A DNA stretch of 17,204 bases from CAZWQR01 sp964638595 (GTDB lineage: Bacteria > Patescibacteriota > Minisyncoccia > Minisyncoccales > PEYH01). Where the stretch lies: positions 1-17,204 of the forward strand of contig CAZWYU010000029.1 in NCBI GenBank assembly GCA_964638595.1, in the 5' to 3' direction. Made by a program: the position numbers and the translations under genes. The notes beneath the pieces are model-generated. The model was not told where the DNA came from. It saw only the letters and a program-made list of their open reading frames with translations, and did no database searches. The first letter of the stretch is position 1. Every line of letters starts with the position of its first letter. Positions 1 through 7,493 of this stretch are shown here, piece after piece.

Positions 1-97
1 ATATATAATTTTTAAGGTAGTTTAATTAGAAGAACCTACCTTTGGTAGAACCTTGAAATTAAACTTATTATATATAATTTTTAAGGTAGTTTAATTA
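1..97. repeat. Two exact 28-bp direct repeats, 69 bp apart
   Basis: The AT-rich 28-base unit at 1-28 recurs without mismatch at 70-97, separated by 41 bases. The second copy ends at 97, where the flanking bases diverge; the first may extend left beyond the window. The separating segment holds a small hairpin (CTACC 36-40, GGTAG 44-48) and a short direct repeat AGAACCT (31-37 and 47-53). The pair lies just downstream of the uvrA stop codon. It could be the end of a tandem array, the edge of a CRISPR-like array, or a duplicated terminator-proximal element. Two copies cannot decide between these. Confidence 0.8.
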
Positions 98-113
98 TAT
101 CACCTATCAAGGC

Positions 114-2987
114 TTAAGACAAAAATTTAGCTGTCCATGTTTTAGCTTTTTTAAGCTTTGATGGTTCTCCTTGAAAAACTATTTTTCCGCCTTCATAACC
201 GCCCTCCGGCCCTAGTTCAACAACCCAATCAGTTTCCTTTAAAACATCAGGATTATGTTCAATTACTAAAATGGTATTGCCTTTTCTATTTAATCGTCTT
301 AAAACTTCTAAAAGTTTTTTAATATCTTCAAAATGGAGACCAACCGTTGGCTCATCTAATACATAAAGAGTTTTACCAGTATCTCTCCTATTTAATTCAT
401 TAGCCAATTTTATCCTTTGAGCCTCTCCTCCGGAAAGAGTGGTGGAACTTTGCCCCAACTTAATATAATTTAAACCAATATCTTCTAAAACTTGAAGTTT
501 TTCTTTAATAATTGGAATATCTTTAAAAAACTTTTTTGCTTCTCTAACGCTCATATCTAAAACTTGAGCGATATTTTTATCCTTATATTCAACCTTTAAA
601 ACTTCGGGAGTATAGCGGCTACCATTGCAAACTTCGCACTCAACATAGACATCGGGCAAAAAATACATTTCTACTTTTTTATAACCCTCGCCTTGACAAG
701 CCGGACAACGCCCGGCTTTAGTGTTAAAACTAAAATAAGAAAGATTATAACCCCGCAAACGGGACTGATAACTTTGGGCAAAAATCTGTCTAATAGGAGT
801 AAAAATTCCAGTATAAGTAGCTGGATTAGAACGAGGTGTTCGACCAATCGGGCTCTGGTCAATTAAAATAATTTTATCCAGTTTTTCTATTCCTTTAATT
901 TCTTGGTATTTTCCGGGATTAATTCTTTTTTTATGGTTTAATTCTTTTAAAAGGGCTTTAGACAAAGTCTCAATAACTAAAGTGCTTTTCCCAGAACCAG
1001 AAACCCCAGCCACAGAAACAAATTTTTCTAAAGGCATCTTAAAATCTACTTTTTTTAAATTAAACTGTTCAGCTTTTTTGACTTCCAACCAATCTGCTTT
1101 TTTAAGAACTGGCCTTCTCTCCCATTTAGTTTCTACTCTCAAATCTCCTCTCAGATATTTAGCTGTCAAAGTTTTTGCTTTTAAAAATTTTTTGAAAGGA
1201 CCTTCAAAGACAACTTTCCCTCCCTTATTTCCAGCCATAGGCCCAATTTCAATTAGCCAGTCAGCTTCTTTTAAAACTCTTTGGTCGTGTTCTACTACAA
1301 TAACTGTATTGTCTTTTTCTACCAATTTTTTTAAAGCGCCCACTAAACGATAAATATCCCTTTGATGAAGTCCGATAGTGGGTTCATCTAAAACATAAAC
1401 AACGCCTGAAAGACCGGAACCTAACTGGCAAGCTAAGCGAATTCTTTGATTTTCGCCAACTGATAAAGTAGAAGCTTCTCTAGCTAAAGTAATGTAGCCA
1501 AGACCAACATCAATTAAAAAAATTAAACGCCTGATAATTTCCCCTATAAGGGGTTCAGCTATTTTTTTATCCTGTTTTTGAAGGTTTTGGTTAAAACTTT
1601 TTAAAAAAAGCAAGACTTCTTTTGCTGGCATAGAACAAATCTCAAAAATGTTTTTGCCCTTGATTTTTACAGATAAGGCTTCTTTTCTTAATCTGGCTCC
1701 TTTGCATTCAGGACATTCCTCTTCAATCATATATTTAGAAAGTTCTTTTCTAATATAATTAGAATCAGTTTCGTGATAAAGTTTTTCCATTCTAATAATC
1801 ACTCCCTTATAATCTTCATTACCATAGAGCACAATATCTTGAATTTTTTTTGGCAACTCGCCAAAAGGCGTATTCAAAGAAAAATTATACTTATCTGCTA
1901 GTCTTTCTAATTGATATTTTTGGCTGGGTACTCTTAATCCTCGCAAAGAAAAACGGCTTAAGGAAAACCAAGGAAGAATCGCTCCTTCGGCTAAAGTTAA
2001 GTCTGGGTTTAAGATTAAATCTTCATTAACCTTTAATTGCTTTCCTAGTCCTTGGCAATTTTTGCAAGCGCCGTAAGGGCTATTAAAAGAAAATATTCTT
2101 GGGGCGATTTTAGGAATAGAAATTCCACATTTTGGACAACTTAAAAGTTCAGAAAACACTTCCTCTTTAATCTTACCCTCTTTCTTATAAACCACATTAA
2201 TCCGCCCTCTCCCAATCTCTAGCCCTTTTTTAACAGAATCTAAAATTCTCTCTTTCTCTTCTTTGAGATATTTTTCCAATTTTTTCTTTCTTTTTTTTAA
2301 AGCTCTTTTTTCCTGCTTTGTTTTGCCCTTTTTGTCTATATCTCCTACTTCTTTAAATGAAAAACGGTCCATCAAAACTTCTATATTGTGGGCTTTATTT
2401 CTATCTAAATCTTTTTCTTTGGCCTCTTGAGCAGAATACAAAATATCATCAATTTTCAACTGGGGCCAACCTTCTCTGACAATCTCTTCTATAACTCCCT
2501 TATGTTCTCCTTTTTTACCACTAACAACTGAAGAAAAAATAGAAACCCAACCGTTAAAACCTAAATTATAAAGCTGATGGGCTATTTGATGAGGAGTTTG
2601 AGATGTAACTAAACGACCACATTGAGGACAGTAAGGTTTTCCTATATATGTAAAGAGTAATCGTAGATAGTCATAGATTTCGGTAATCGTTCCAACAATA
2701 GAGCGCGGATTCATAGAAATTGTTTTTTGATTTACTGCCACCGTGGGAGAAAGACCATTGATTGATTCAATGTCTGGTTTTTTCAAACCACCTAAAAATT
2801 GGCGCGCATAAGAAGACAAACTTTCTAGATATCTTCTCTGCCCTTCTGCATAAATAGTGTCAAAAGCCAAAGAGGATTTGCCTGAACCAGAAATGCCACA
2901 AATTGCAACTAATTTGTTTTTAGGAATTTTCAAATCAATATTTTTAAGGTTATGAACCTTAACTTTTTTTAGCTCAATAAAATCCAT
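114..2987 (-). CDS. uvrA: UvrA, excinuclease ABC subunit A (DNA damage-recognition ATPase)
   Basis: The 957-residue product is full length for the family (about 940). UvrA dimers scan DNA for bulky lesions and load UvrB in the cytoplasm. The two ABC halves are both visible: Walker A GISGSGKSS at 31-39 and GVSGSGKST at 661-669; signatures LSVGE at 508-512 and LSGGE at 851-855; Walker B VLDEPTIGLH at about 532-541 and VLDEPTVGLH at about 876-885. Zinc-binding Cys pairs are C284/C287 with C308/C311, and C761/C764 with C784/C787. Two oddities: the first signature has Val510 for the usual Gly, and a Lys/Glu-rich stretch (about 215-250) lengthens the region after the UvrB-binding part. The ATG at 2985-2987 starts directly with the conserved N-terminus and has no Shine-Dalgarno. 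It is divergent from uvrC-uvrB, giving a full UvrABC set at one locus. Confidence 0.97.
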   Translation of the reverse strand: MDFIELKKVKVHNLKNIDLKIPKNKLVAICGISGSGKSSLAFDTIYAEGQRRYLESLSSYARQFLGGLKKPDIESINGLSPTVAVNQKTISMNPRSIVGTITEIYDYLRLLFTYIGKPYCPQCGRLVTSQTPHQIAHQLYNLGFNGWVSIFSSVVSGKKGEHKGVIEEIVREGWPQLKIDDILYSAQEAKEKDLDRNKAHNIEVLMDRFSFKEVGDIDKKGKTKQEKRALKKRKKKLEKYLKEEKERILDSVKKGLEIGRGRINVVYKKEGKIKEEVFSELLSCPKCGISIPKIAPRIFSFNSPYGACKNCQGLGKQLKVNEDLILNPDLTLAEGAILPWFSLSRFSLRGLRVPSQKYQLERLADKYNFSLNTPFGELPKKIQDIVLYGNEDYKGVIIRMEKLYHETDSNYIRKELSKYMIEEECPECKGARLRKEALSVKIKGKNIFEICSMPAKEVLLFLKSFNQNLQKQDKKIAEPLIGEIIRRLIFLIDVGLGYITLAREASTLSVGENQRIRLACQLGSGLSGVVYVLDEPTIGLHQRDIYRLVGALKKLVEKDNTVIVVEHDQRVLKEADWLIEIGPMAGNKGGKVVFEGPFKKFLKAKTLTAKYLRGDLRVETKWERRPVLKKADWLEVKKAEQFNLKKVDFKMPLEKFVSVAGVSGSGKSTLVIETLSKALLKELNHKKRINPGKYQEIKGIEKLDKIILIDQSPIGRTPRSNPATYTGIFTPIRQIFAQSYQSRLRGYNLSYFSFNTKAGRCPACQGEGYKKVEMYFLPDVYVECEVCNGSRYTPEVLKVEYKDKNIAQVLDMSVREAKKFFKDIPIIKEKLQVLEDIGLNYIKLGQSSTTLSGGEAQRIKLANELNRRDTGKTLYVLDEPTVGLHFEDIKKLLEVLRRLNRKGNTILVIEHNPDVLKETDWVVELGPEGGYEGGKIVFQGEPSKLKKAKTWTAKFLS

Positions 2988-2997
2988 ACAAATTATT

Positions 2998-3026
2998 ATT
3001 ATAACCTAATTTTGAAGAATTGAAAA
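2998..3026 (-). promoter_or_regulatory. Candidate uvrA promoter
   Basis: On the minus strand a perfect TATAAT (+ strand 2998-3003) lies 17 bases from TTTTCA (+ strand 3021-3026), a weak -35. The -10 box is only 10 bases from the uvrA ATG. The transcript would therefore start a few bases before, or at, the start codon, which fits the absence of a Shine-Dalgarno sequence and suggests a leaderless or nearly leaderless mRNA. This is sequence inference only. Confidence 0.5.
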
Positions 3027-3073
3027 GCCAAGAAAAAGGTGGTAATGTAAGTCAAAAGTCAAAAAGGAGATCC

Positions 3074-3166
3074 GTATCTCGTATTTGGTATCCTGTATTG
3101 CGTATAAAACAAAACCTAAGATAATAATTGCCTTATACACTATACGCTATACGGAATACGCGATAC
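3074..3166. repeat. Palindrome of period-7 units, (GTATNNN)x5 facing (ATACNNN)x5
   Basis: GTAT occurs at 3074, 3081, 3088, 3095 and 3102, exactly every 7 bases. ATAC occurs at 3135, 3142, 3149, 3156 and 3163, also exactly every 7 bases. The two 32-base arms are in perfect mirror register: each GTAT is the reverse complement of, and symmetric with, one ATAC. The 3-base spacers match only partly. The central spacer is 29 bases (3106-3134). The whole lies between divergent uvrA and uvrC. As RNA it could form a long bulged hairpin; as DNA it offers ten phased tetramer sites. The conserved GTAT with variable triplets is unlike an ordinary terminator. Function unknown. Confidence 0.85.
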
Positions 3167-3201
3167 AAAATAAAATTGAGGATTAAAAATTTGTAAACAA
3201 A

Positions 3202-4230
3202 ATGAAAAACAGCACTATTAAAAAACAAGTCACTGCCCTTCCCCAATCACCAGGAGTTTATCTTTTTAAAGATAATAAAGAAAATGTTCTATATATTGGC
3301 AAAGCAAAAAATCTCCAAAAAAGAGTAAAATCTCATTTTCAAAAAAATAAGTCTTGGTTTTGGAATTTTGTTCCTGAAATAAAAGAAATCGAATTTTTTA
3401 CAACTCAATCAGAAAAAGAAGCTTTGCTTTTAGAATTAGAATTAATAAAAAAGATTAAGCCAAAATATAATATTCAATGGAGAGATGACAAATCTTATAT
3501 TGGAGTTTCTGTCAGCAAAGAAGATTATCCCAGAGTTTATTTAAGCCATCAAAAAAATGCCGAATATTTTGGACCCTATACTAAAGGCTCTGAATTAAAA
3601 AAGTTTTTAAGAGAAATTAGAAAAATTCTCCCCTATCGAACCTGTAAAGCACTTCCTAAAAAACCTTGCCTTTATTATCAATTAGACTTGTGCATTGCTC
3701 CCTGCATTATTAAAAAGAAAAAACAATATCAAAAATTAATTAAGGCCTTAAAGATTTTTTTAAAAATTTATGCTGGAAAAAATATTAGAATTGAGGGCTA
3801 TGACATTTCAAATATTTCTGGAACTTTAGCTACCGGCTCAATGGTAGTTTTCAAAAACAATAAGCCTAAAAAGATTGACTATCGGAAATTTAAAATAAAA
3901 AAAGTTAAAGGACAAAACGATGTTAAATCTCTAAGAGAAATTCTTTTAAGACGGTTAAAACACAAAGAATGGCAAGACCCTGATTTAATACTTCTTGACG
4001 GCGGGAAGGGGCAATTAAACGCTGGTAAAAATTTTGATTATCCAATAGTAGCTTTAGCTAAAATAAAACGTTCATCTGGAAAGCTTTACTCCCCTTTTTC
4101 TAAAAACCCGGTTTTAATTGACAATTTGCCCGAAGAAATAAAAAATTTATTTCTGAAAGTTAGAGACGAAGCTCATCGCTTTGCCATTAGCTACCATAAA
4201 AAAAGAAGAACAAAAAAGTATGGATTTTAA
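3202..4230 (+). CDS. uvrC: Reduced UvrC (GIY-YIG plus RNase H-like nuclease, no UVR or HhH domains)
   Basis: UvrC makes the 3' and 5' incisions around a lesion bound by UvrB. This product has 342 residues, against about 600 for typical UvrC. The N-terminal GIY-YIG nuclease is present (GVY 18-20, YIG 31-33, Arg41, likely catalytic Glu78). Four Cys (148, 156, 164, 168) match the cluster-binding Cys set of UvrC. The RNase H-like domain follows almost at once: YDIS with Asp201, LLDGGKGQL with Asp266, and RDEAHRF with His325. Only about 33 residues separate Cys168 from Asp201, where E. coli UvrC has about 220, so the UVR (UvrB-binding) helices and linker are missing. The tandem helix-hairpin-helix end is also absent. 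The frame is intact and catalytic residues are kept, so this looks like a compact functional form, not decay. It overlaps uvrB by 11 bases (start at 4220). Confidence 0.9.
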   Translation: MKNSTIKKQVTALPQSPGVYLFKDNKENVLYIGKAKNLQKRVKSHFQKNKSWFWNFVPEIKEIEFFTTQSEKEALLLELELIKKIKPKYNIQWRDDKSYIGVSVSKEDYPRVYLSHQKNAEYFGPYTKGSELKKFLREIRKILPYRTCKALPKKPCLYYQLDLCIAPCIIKKKKQYQKLIKALKIFLKIYAGKNIRIEGYDISNISGTLATGSMVVFKNNKPKKIDYRKFKIKKVKGQNDVKSLREILLRRLKHKEWQDPDLILLDGGKGQLNAGKNFDYPIVALAKIKRSSGKLYSPFSKNPVLIDNLPEEIKNLFLKVRDEAHRFAISYHKKRRTKKYGF

Positions 4231-6193
4231 GTGCCAAGCAAAATACCAGCCCAAGGGCGATCAACCCAAGGCTATTAAAAAATTGATTAAGGGCATAAAA
4301 AATGGTTATAAATTCCAGACGCTTTTGGGTATTACTGGCTCTGGTAAAACATATACTATGTCTAAAATAATTGAAAAAATAAACAAGCCGACCTTAATTA
4401 TCTCCCCTAACAAAACATTGGCTGCTCAACTGTATGAAGAGTTCAGCGGTTTTTTTCCAAAAAATAAAGTCTGTTATTTTGTTTCCTACTATGATTACTA
4501 TCAGCCAGAAGCTTATGTCCCTCAAACAGACACTTACATTGAGAAGGACGCAAAAATAAATGAAGAAATAGACAAACTGCGTCACGAAGCCACTCAATCT
4601 CTTTTGACCAGAAAAGATGTTTTGGTTATTTCTTCGGTTTCGGCTATCTATAATTTAGGTTCGCCCAAAGTTTATCAAAAATTATCCTTGCAAATAAAAA
4701 AAGGTCAGGAAATTTTTAGAAAAGAATTAATGAGCCGTCTCTTGGACCTTCAATTTGAAAGAAACGATTATGAACTTTGGCGGGGACGATTTAGAACAAG
4801 AGGACAATTCATTGATATTTGGCTTTCAGGCGCTGATAAAATTATAAGAGTAAAATTAGAAAGAGATAGAGTAAAAAAAATAGAACATAGCCAAGCTCCT
4901 TTCAGCGCATTTGAAGAAATAAAAGCAGTTGAAATCTGGCCAGCTAAATTTTGGCTTACAGACAAACAAAAACTGAACATTGCTCTTTCTAATATTTCTT
5001 TAGAACTTCAAGAACAACTTAAAAAACTAAATAAACAAAATAAAATTGTAGAAGCTCAAAGACTAAGGAGAAGAACTCAATATGATATTTCTATGATTAG
5101 AGAAACCGGCTGGTGTGCTGGAATTGAAAATTATTCAGGACATTTAGAATTCAGGAAACCCGGTTCTGCTCCTTATAGCCTTTTAGATTATTTTCTTTTC
5201 CCTCCCAAATTTTCTAAAGGAAAATTTGGGAGGGAAAGAGACTATCTGCTGTTCTTAGACGAATCACATATTGGAGTACCACAAATTAGAGGAATGTATT
5301 ACGGAGATAAGGCTAGAAAAGAAACCTTGGTTAAATACGGATTTCGCTTGCCTTCAGCTTTAGATAATAGACCTTTAAAATTCAATGAATTTTTAAAAAA
5401 ATTAAATCAAACTATTTTTGTTTCAGCTACTCCTCAAAAATATGAAAAACAAAAATCAGAACAAATAGTTGAACAAATCATAAGACCAACTTACCTATTA
5501 GATCCCTTGATTGAAATTAAAAAAACAAACAACCAAGTGCCAGACTTATTGGTAGAAATTAAAAAAAGGAAAGAAAAAAAACAACGGGTTTTAGTTCTAA
5601 CTTTAACCAAACGTTTAGCCGAAGCTTTATCTAAATACCTAAAAGAAAAAGGGTTAAAAGCTAATTACCTTCACTCCGACACTAAAACCCTTATGAGACC
5701 AAGAGTTTTAGCCAGTCTAAGAAAAGGAGAATATGATGTTGTCGTAGGCATTAATCTTTTAAGAGAAGGATTGGATTTACCAGAAGTTTCCTTAATTGCC
5801 ATTTTAGACGCAGATAAAGAAGGATTTTTAAGAGATGCTACTTCTCTGATCCAAATTATGGGAAGGGCTTCTAGAAATAAAGAGGGCAAAATTATAATGT
5901 ATGGAGACAAGATAACTTCTTCTATGAAAAGAGCAATTGAAGAGACTAAAAGGAGGAGAAAAATCCAAAAAGAATTTAATAAAAAACACAATTTAAAACC
6001 AACGGCCATAAAAAAACCAATTAAAGAAACTCTTTCCTCTCTTCAAAAAGAAGAAAAAGGAGGTAAACCTAAAAATGAATTTGCAAGAGAATATATTAAA
6101 AAACTAAAAAACCAGCTTGATTTGGCAAAAAGAAATCTCCAATACGAAAAAGCGGTTGAAATTAAAAAAGAAATTGAAAAATTAGAAAAATAA
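4220..6193 (+). CDS. uvrB: UvrB, excinuclease ABC subunit B (DNA helicase-like)
   Basis: UvrB is loaded by UvrA at a lesion, verifies the damage and recruits UvrC. From the ATG at 4220 the product has 657 residues, near the family norm (about 660-675). Visible: Walker A GITGSGKT at 37-44, the beta-hairpin around YYDYYQPEAYVPQTDTY at 90-106, DESH at 347-350, motifs V/VI around REGLDLPEV and QIMGRASRN (about 515-553), and a C-terminal UVR helix pair (about 623-657). The frame is open from 4181, but the family begins at MDFKCQAKYQPKGDQPKAI, so 4220 is preferred; this ATG overlaps the uvrC end by 11 bases, implying translational coupling. Anomaly: between LLDYF and YLLFLDESH there are 16 residues (326-341) where family members have about 3. 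The extra part is encoded by a perfect inverted repeat (5197-5237). Confidence 0.97.
   Translation: MDFKCQAKYQPKGDQPKAIKKLIKGIKNGYKFQTLLGITGSGKTYTMSKIIEKINKPTLIISPNKTLAAQLYEEFSGFFPKNKVCYFVSYYDYYQPEAYVPQTDTYIEKDAKINEEIDKLRHEATQSLLTRKDVLVISSVSAIYNLGSPKVYQKLSLQIKKGQEIFRKELMSRLLDLQFERNDYELWRGRFRTRGQFIDIWLSGADKIIRVKLERDRVKKIEHSQAPFSAFEEIKAVEIWPAKFWLTDKQKLNIALSNISLELQEQLKKLNKQNKIVEAQRLRRRTQYDISMIRETGWCAGIENYSGHLEFRKPGSAPYSLLDYFLFPPKFSKGKFGRERDYLLFLDESHIGVPQIRGMYYGDKARKETLVKYGFRLPSALDNRPLKFNEFLKKLNQTIFVSATPQKYEKQKSEQIVEQIIRPTYLLDPLIEIKKTNNQVPDLLVEIKKRKEKKQRVLVLTLTKRLAEALSKYLKEKGLKANYLHSDTKTLMRPRVLASLRKGEYDVVVGINLLREGLDLPEVSLIAILDADKEGFLRDATSLIQIMGRASRNKEGKIIMYGDKITSSMKRAIEETKRRRKIQKEFNKKHNLKPTAIKKPIKETLSSLQKEEKGGKPKNEFAREYIKKLKNQLDLAKRNLQYEKAVEIKKEIEKLEK
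5197..5237. repeat. Perfect 18-bp inverted repeat inside uvrB, coding for extra residues
   Basis: TTTCCCTCCCAAATTTTC (5197-5214) and its exact reverse complement (5220-5237) flank a 5-base loop TAAAG. It encodes residues 326-340 of UvrB, just before the DESH motif, where the protein has about 13 residues more than UvrB relatives (my recollection of the E. coli and Bacillus sequences). The 39-base excess matches the 41-base palindrome, which suggests a mobile palindromic element inserted in frame. The CCCTCCC/GGGAGGG style resembles intergenic repeats at 15411-15592. Confidence 0.85.
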
Positions 6194-6214
6194 AAATAGC
6201 AAAAACTGCTATTT
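6194..6214 (+). terminator. Weak hairpin after uvrB
   Basis: AAATAGC (6194-6200) pairs with GCTATTT (6208-6214) across a 7-base loop, directly after the uvrB stop. The A-rich left and T-rich right arms fit a simple terminator for uvrC-uvrB, but no long T-run follows. Tentative. Confidence 0.35.
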
Positions 6215-6230
6215 CCCTATTCATCTTGCC

Positions 6231-6281
6231 CGTTGGTATTAAATACCAACAAGCTTCGGTGGTATTTAATACCAACGAGCT
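6231..6281. repeat. Tandem self-palindromic repeat forming a 20-bp hairpin
   Basis: Two near-identical 21-base copies (6235-6255 and 6261-6281, 19 of 21 identical) each contain the near-palindrome GGTATTAAATACC or GGTATTTAATACC. Together 6231-6250 and 6258-6277 are reverse complements with one mismatch around a 7-base loop. The DNA can therefore fold either as two small hairpins or as one long one. It sits between convergent uvrB and the CcdA-like gene, and the second copy overlaps that gene's stop codon (6280-6282). It may act as a two-way terminator, though T-runs are lacking. Confidence 0.75.
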
Positions 6282-7470
6282 AAAAAAGAGAAAGAAATTC
6301 GGGCTTAAAGAGCATTATCAATCCTAAAATAATTAAGACAATACCCGAAATCAGCTTAACTGCTTTCAGGTATTTTTCTGATATGCTGGTTATTTTAAGA
6401 GTAAAAACAGCAAAAAGGAAAATCACGAAATCATCAATCATATAGAAAAGAATATAAATGAAGATATAAAAATAATAAGAAAAAGCAGATAGATTGAAAC
6501 TAGTTAAAAGCCTTGTAAAAACCAAAGGAAAGCCAAAGGAACAAACAAGCTCAATAGAGTTAATGCCAACAGCTATTAAGGCTACGCCCAAAAGCATAAT
6601 TGGCAAGGACAAATTAGACTTAGTGAGTTTTTTTAATTTAGAAAAATATTTTCTTTGAGTCTTTGTTAAAATATTTTCTTTTCCCGGATTAATCCTGCAA
6701 ATCCGACAAACAATACCTTTAAAATAATCTCTTAAAAGAAAGCTAGCAAAAATTAAAACTATTGCCCCAACAACATTGGTAATTATTGTAAGATTTTTGG
6801 AAATTAAAAATAAATTTAACCAAGCAGCAGTAAAAAAGTAATAGACTAAACCAGAAACTAAAATAAAAGTCCCGCCAATCAAAACAAGGTTTTTTCTAGT
6901 GCCAGTTGATATAAGCATTGTCAACAAAAAAGCCAAAGCCACCATAGCACAAGCGTTAAAACCATCCAACACTCCCAATACAATAGCTAGCAAAAGAGGT
7001 GGTGTTTTATCAAAAGAAAGATTAAAACCTAAAAAACTTATTGACTCCTCTTCATTTTCACTAGTTGTAGCACACTGTTCCCCTTTTGATTCATTGATAT
7101 AAGCCTCTATTTCTCTGCCCGTAGTTTCTTCATTTCTAAAACCTAGAAAATACCTATCTCTAATAAAAGTAATAGGCGTAGCCCCGTAAACAGGAAAACC
7201 ATTTATTTCCTCTGGCACTTCGTATTGCTTATATAAATTATTCAAAAGTTCTTCATTGTCGTTTACCAAAAAAGACTGGACGTTTATATCACAGTATTTT
7301 TTTTCCAGTTTCTCTAAAAAAACCATCTCGTCATGACAATGAGGACAGGTTTTAGAATAAAAAATTTTAATCTCTATGTTTTCTTCCTCTGCAAAAGTAA
7401 AAAAAGGAAAAATAAAAAGGACAATAATTGAAAAAAAGAAAATCTTCTTTAGGAGAAAATTTTTATTCAT
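6280..7470 (-). CDS. Secreted thioredoxin-like domain fused to CcdA/DsbD-like membrane domain
   Basis: The 396-residue product begins with a signal-like hydrophobic stretch (about 9-27, ending FTFA). A thioredoxin-fold domain follows with CPHC at 42-45 in FYSKTCPHCH and a cis-Pro at Pro99 (ATPI). After a charged linker (about 125-150) come roughly six hydrophobic segments (about 156-390). These carry the paired Cys expected of CcdA/DsbD-type transporters: Cys174 in GFNACAMVAL and Cys310 in SIELVCSFGFP. The family passes electrons from cytoplasmic thioredoxin through the membrane Cys pair to outward-facing thiol proteins; here the outer acceptor seems fused in. A second pair, Cys255/Cys258, lies in a loop. 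It is downstream of a small thioredoxin gene on the same strand, a likely cytoplasmic donor. Exact substrates cannot be told from sequence. Confidence 0.8.
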   Translation of the reverse strand: MNKNFLLKKIFFFSIIVLFIFPFFTFAEEENIEIKIFYSKTCPHCHDEMVFLEKLEKKYCDINVQSFLVNDNEELLNNLYKQYEVPEEINGFPVYGATPITFIRDRYFLGFRNEETTGREIEAYINESKGEQCATTSENEEESISFLGFNLSFDKTPPLLLAIVLGVLDGFNACAMVALAFLLTMLISTGTRKNLVLIGGTFILVSGLVYYFFTAAWLNLFLISKNLTIITNVVGAIVLIFASFLLRDYFKGIVCRICRINPGKENILTKTQRKYFSKLKKLTKSNLSLPIMLLGVALIAVGINSIELVCSFGFPLVFTRLLTSFNLSAFSYYFYIFIYILFYMIDDFVIFLFAVFTLKITSISEKYLKAVKLISGIVLIILGLIMLFKPEFLSLF

Positions 7471-7493
7471 AATTAAGGTTTAATTATTTTTTA

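Noticed and set aside
1..97. CRISPR array
   Set aside because: Only two repeats are visible, the unit is AT-rich without a typical CRISPR repeat form, and no cas gene is in the window. It is kept as a direct repeat only.
982..1353. Plus-strand 123-codon frame within uvrA
   Set aside because: It is antisense to conserved UvrA sequence (second Walker A region) and is explained as a shadow frame.
2988..3201. LexA or SOS box controlling the uvr genes
   Set aside because: I searched by eye for CTGT-type and GAAC-type SOS palindromes and found none; the only clear symmetry is the period-7 GTAT/ATAC structure.
4181..4219. Upstream ATG for uvrB, adding 13 residues
   Set aside because: The extra residues overlap the conserved end of UvrC (AISYHKKRR) and have no match to the UvrB N-terminus, which begins at the ATG at 4220.
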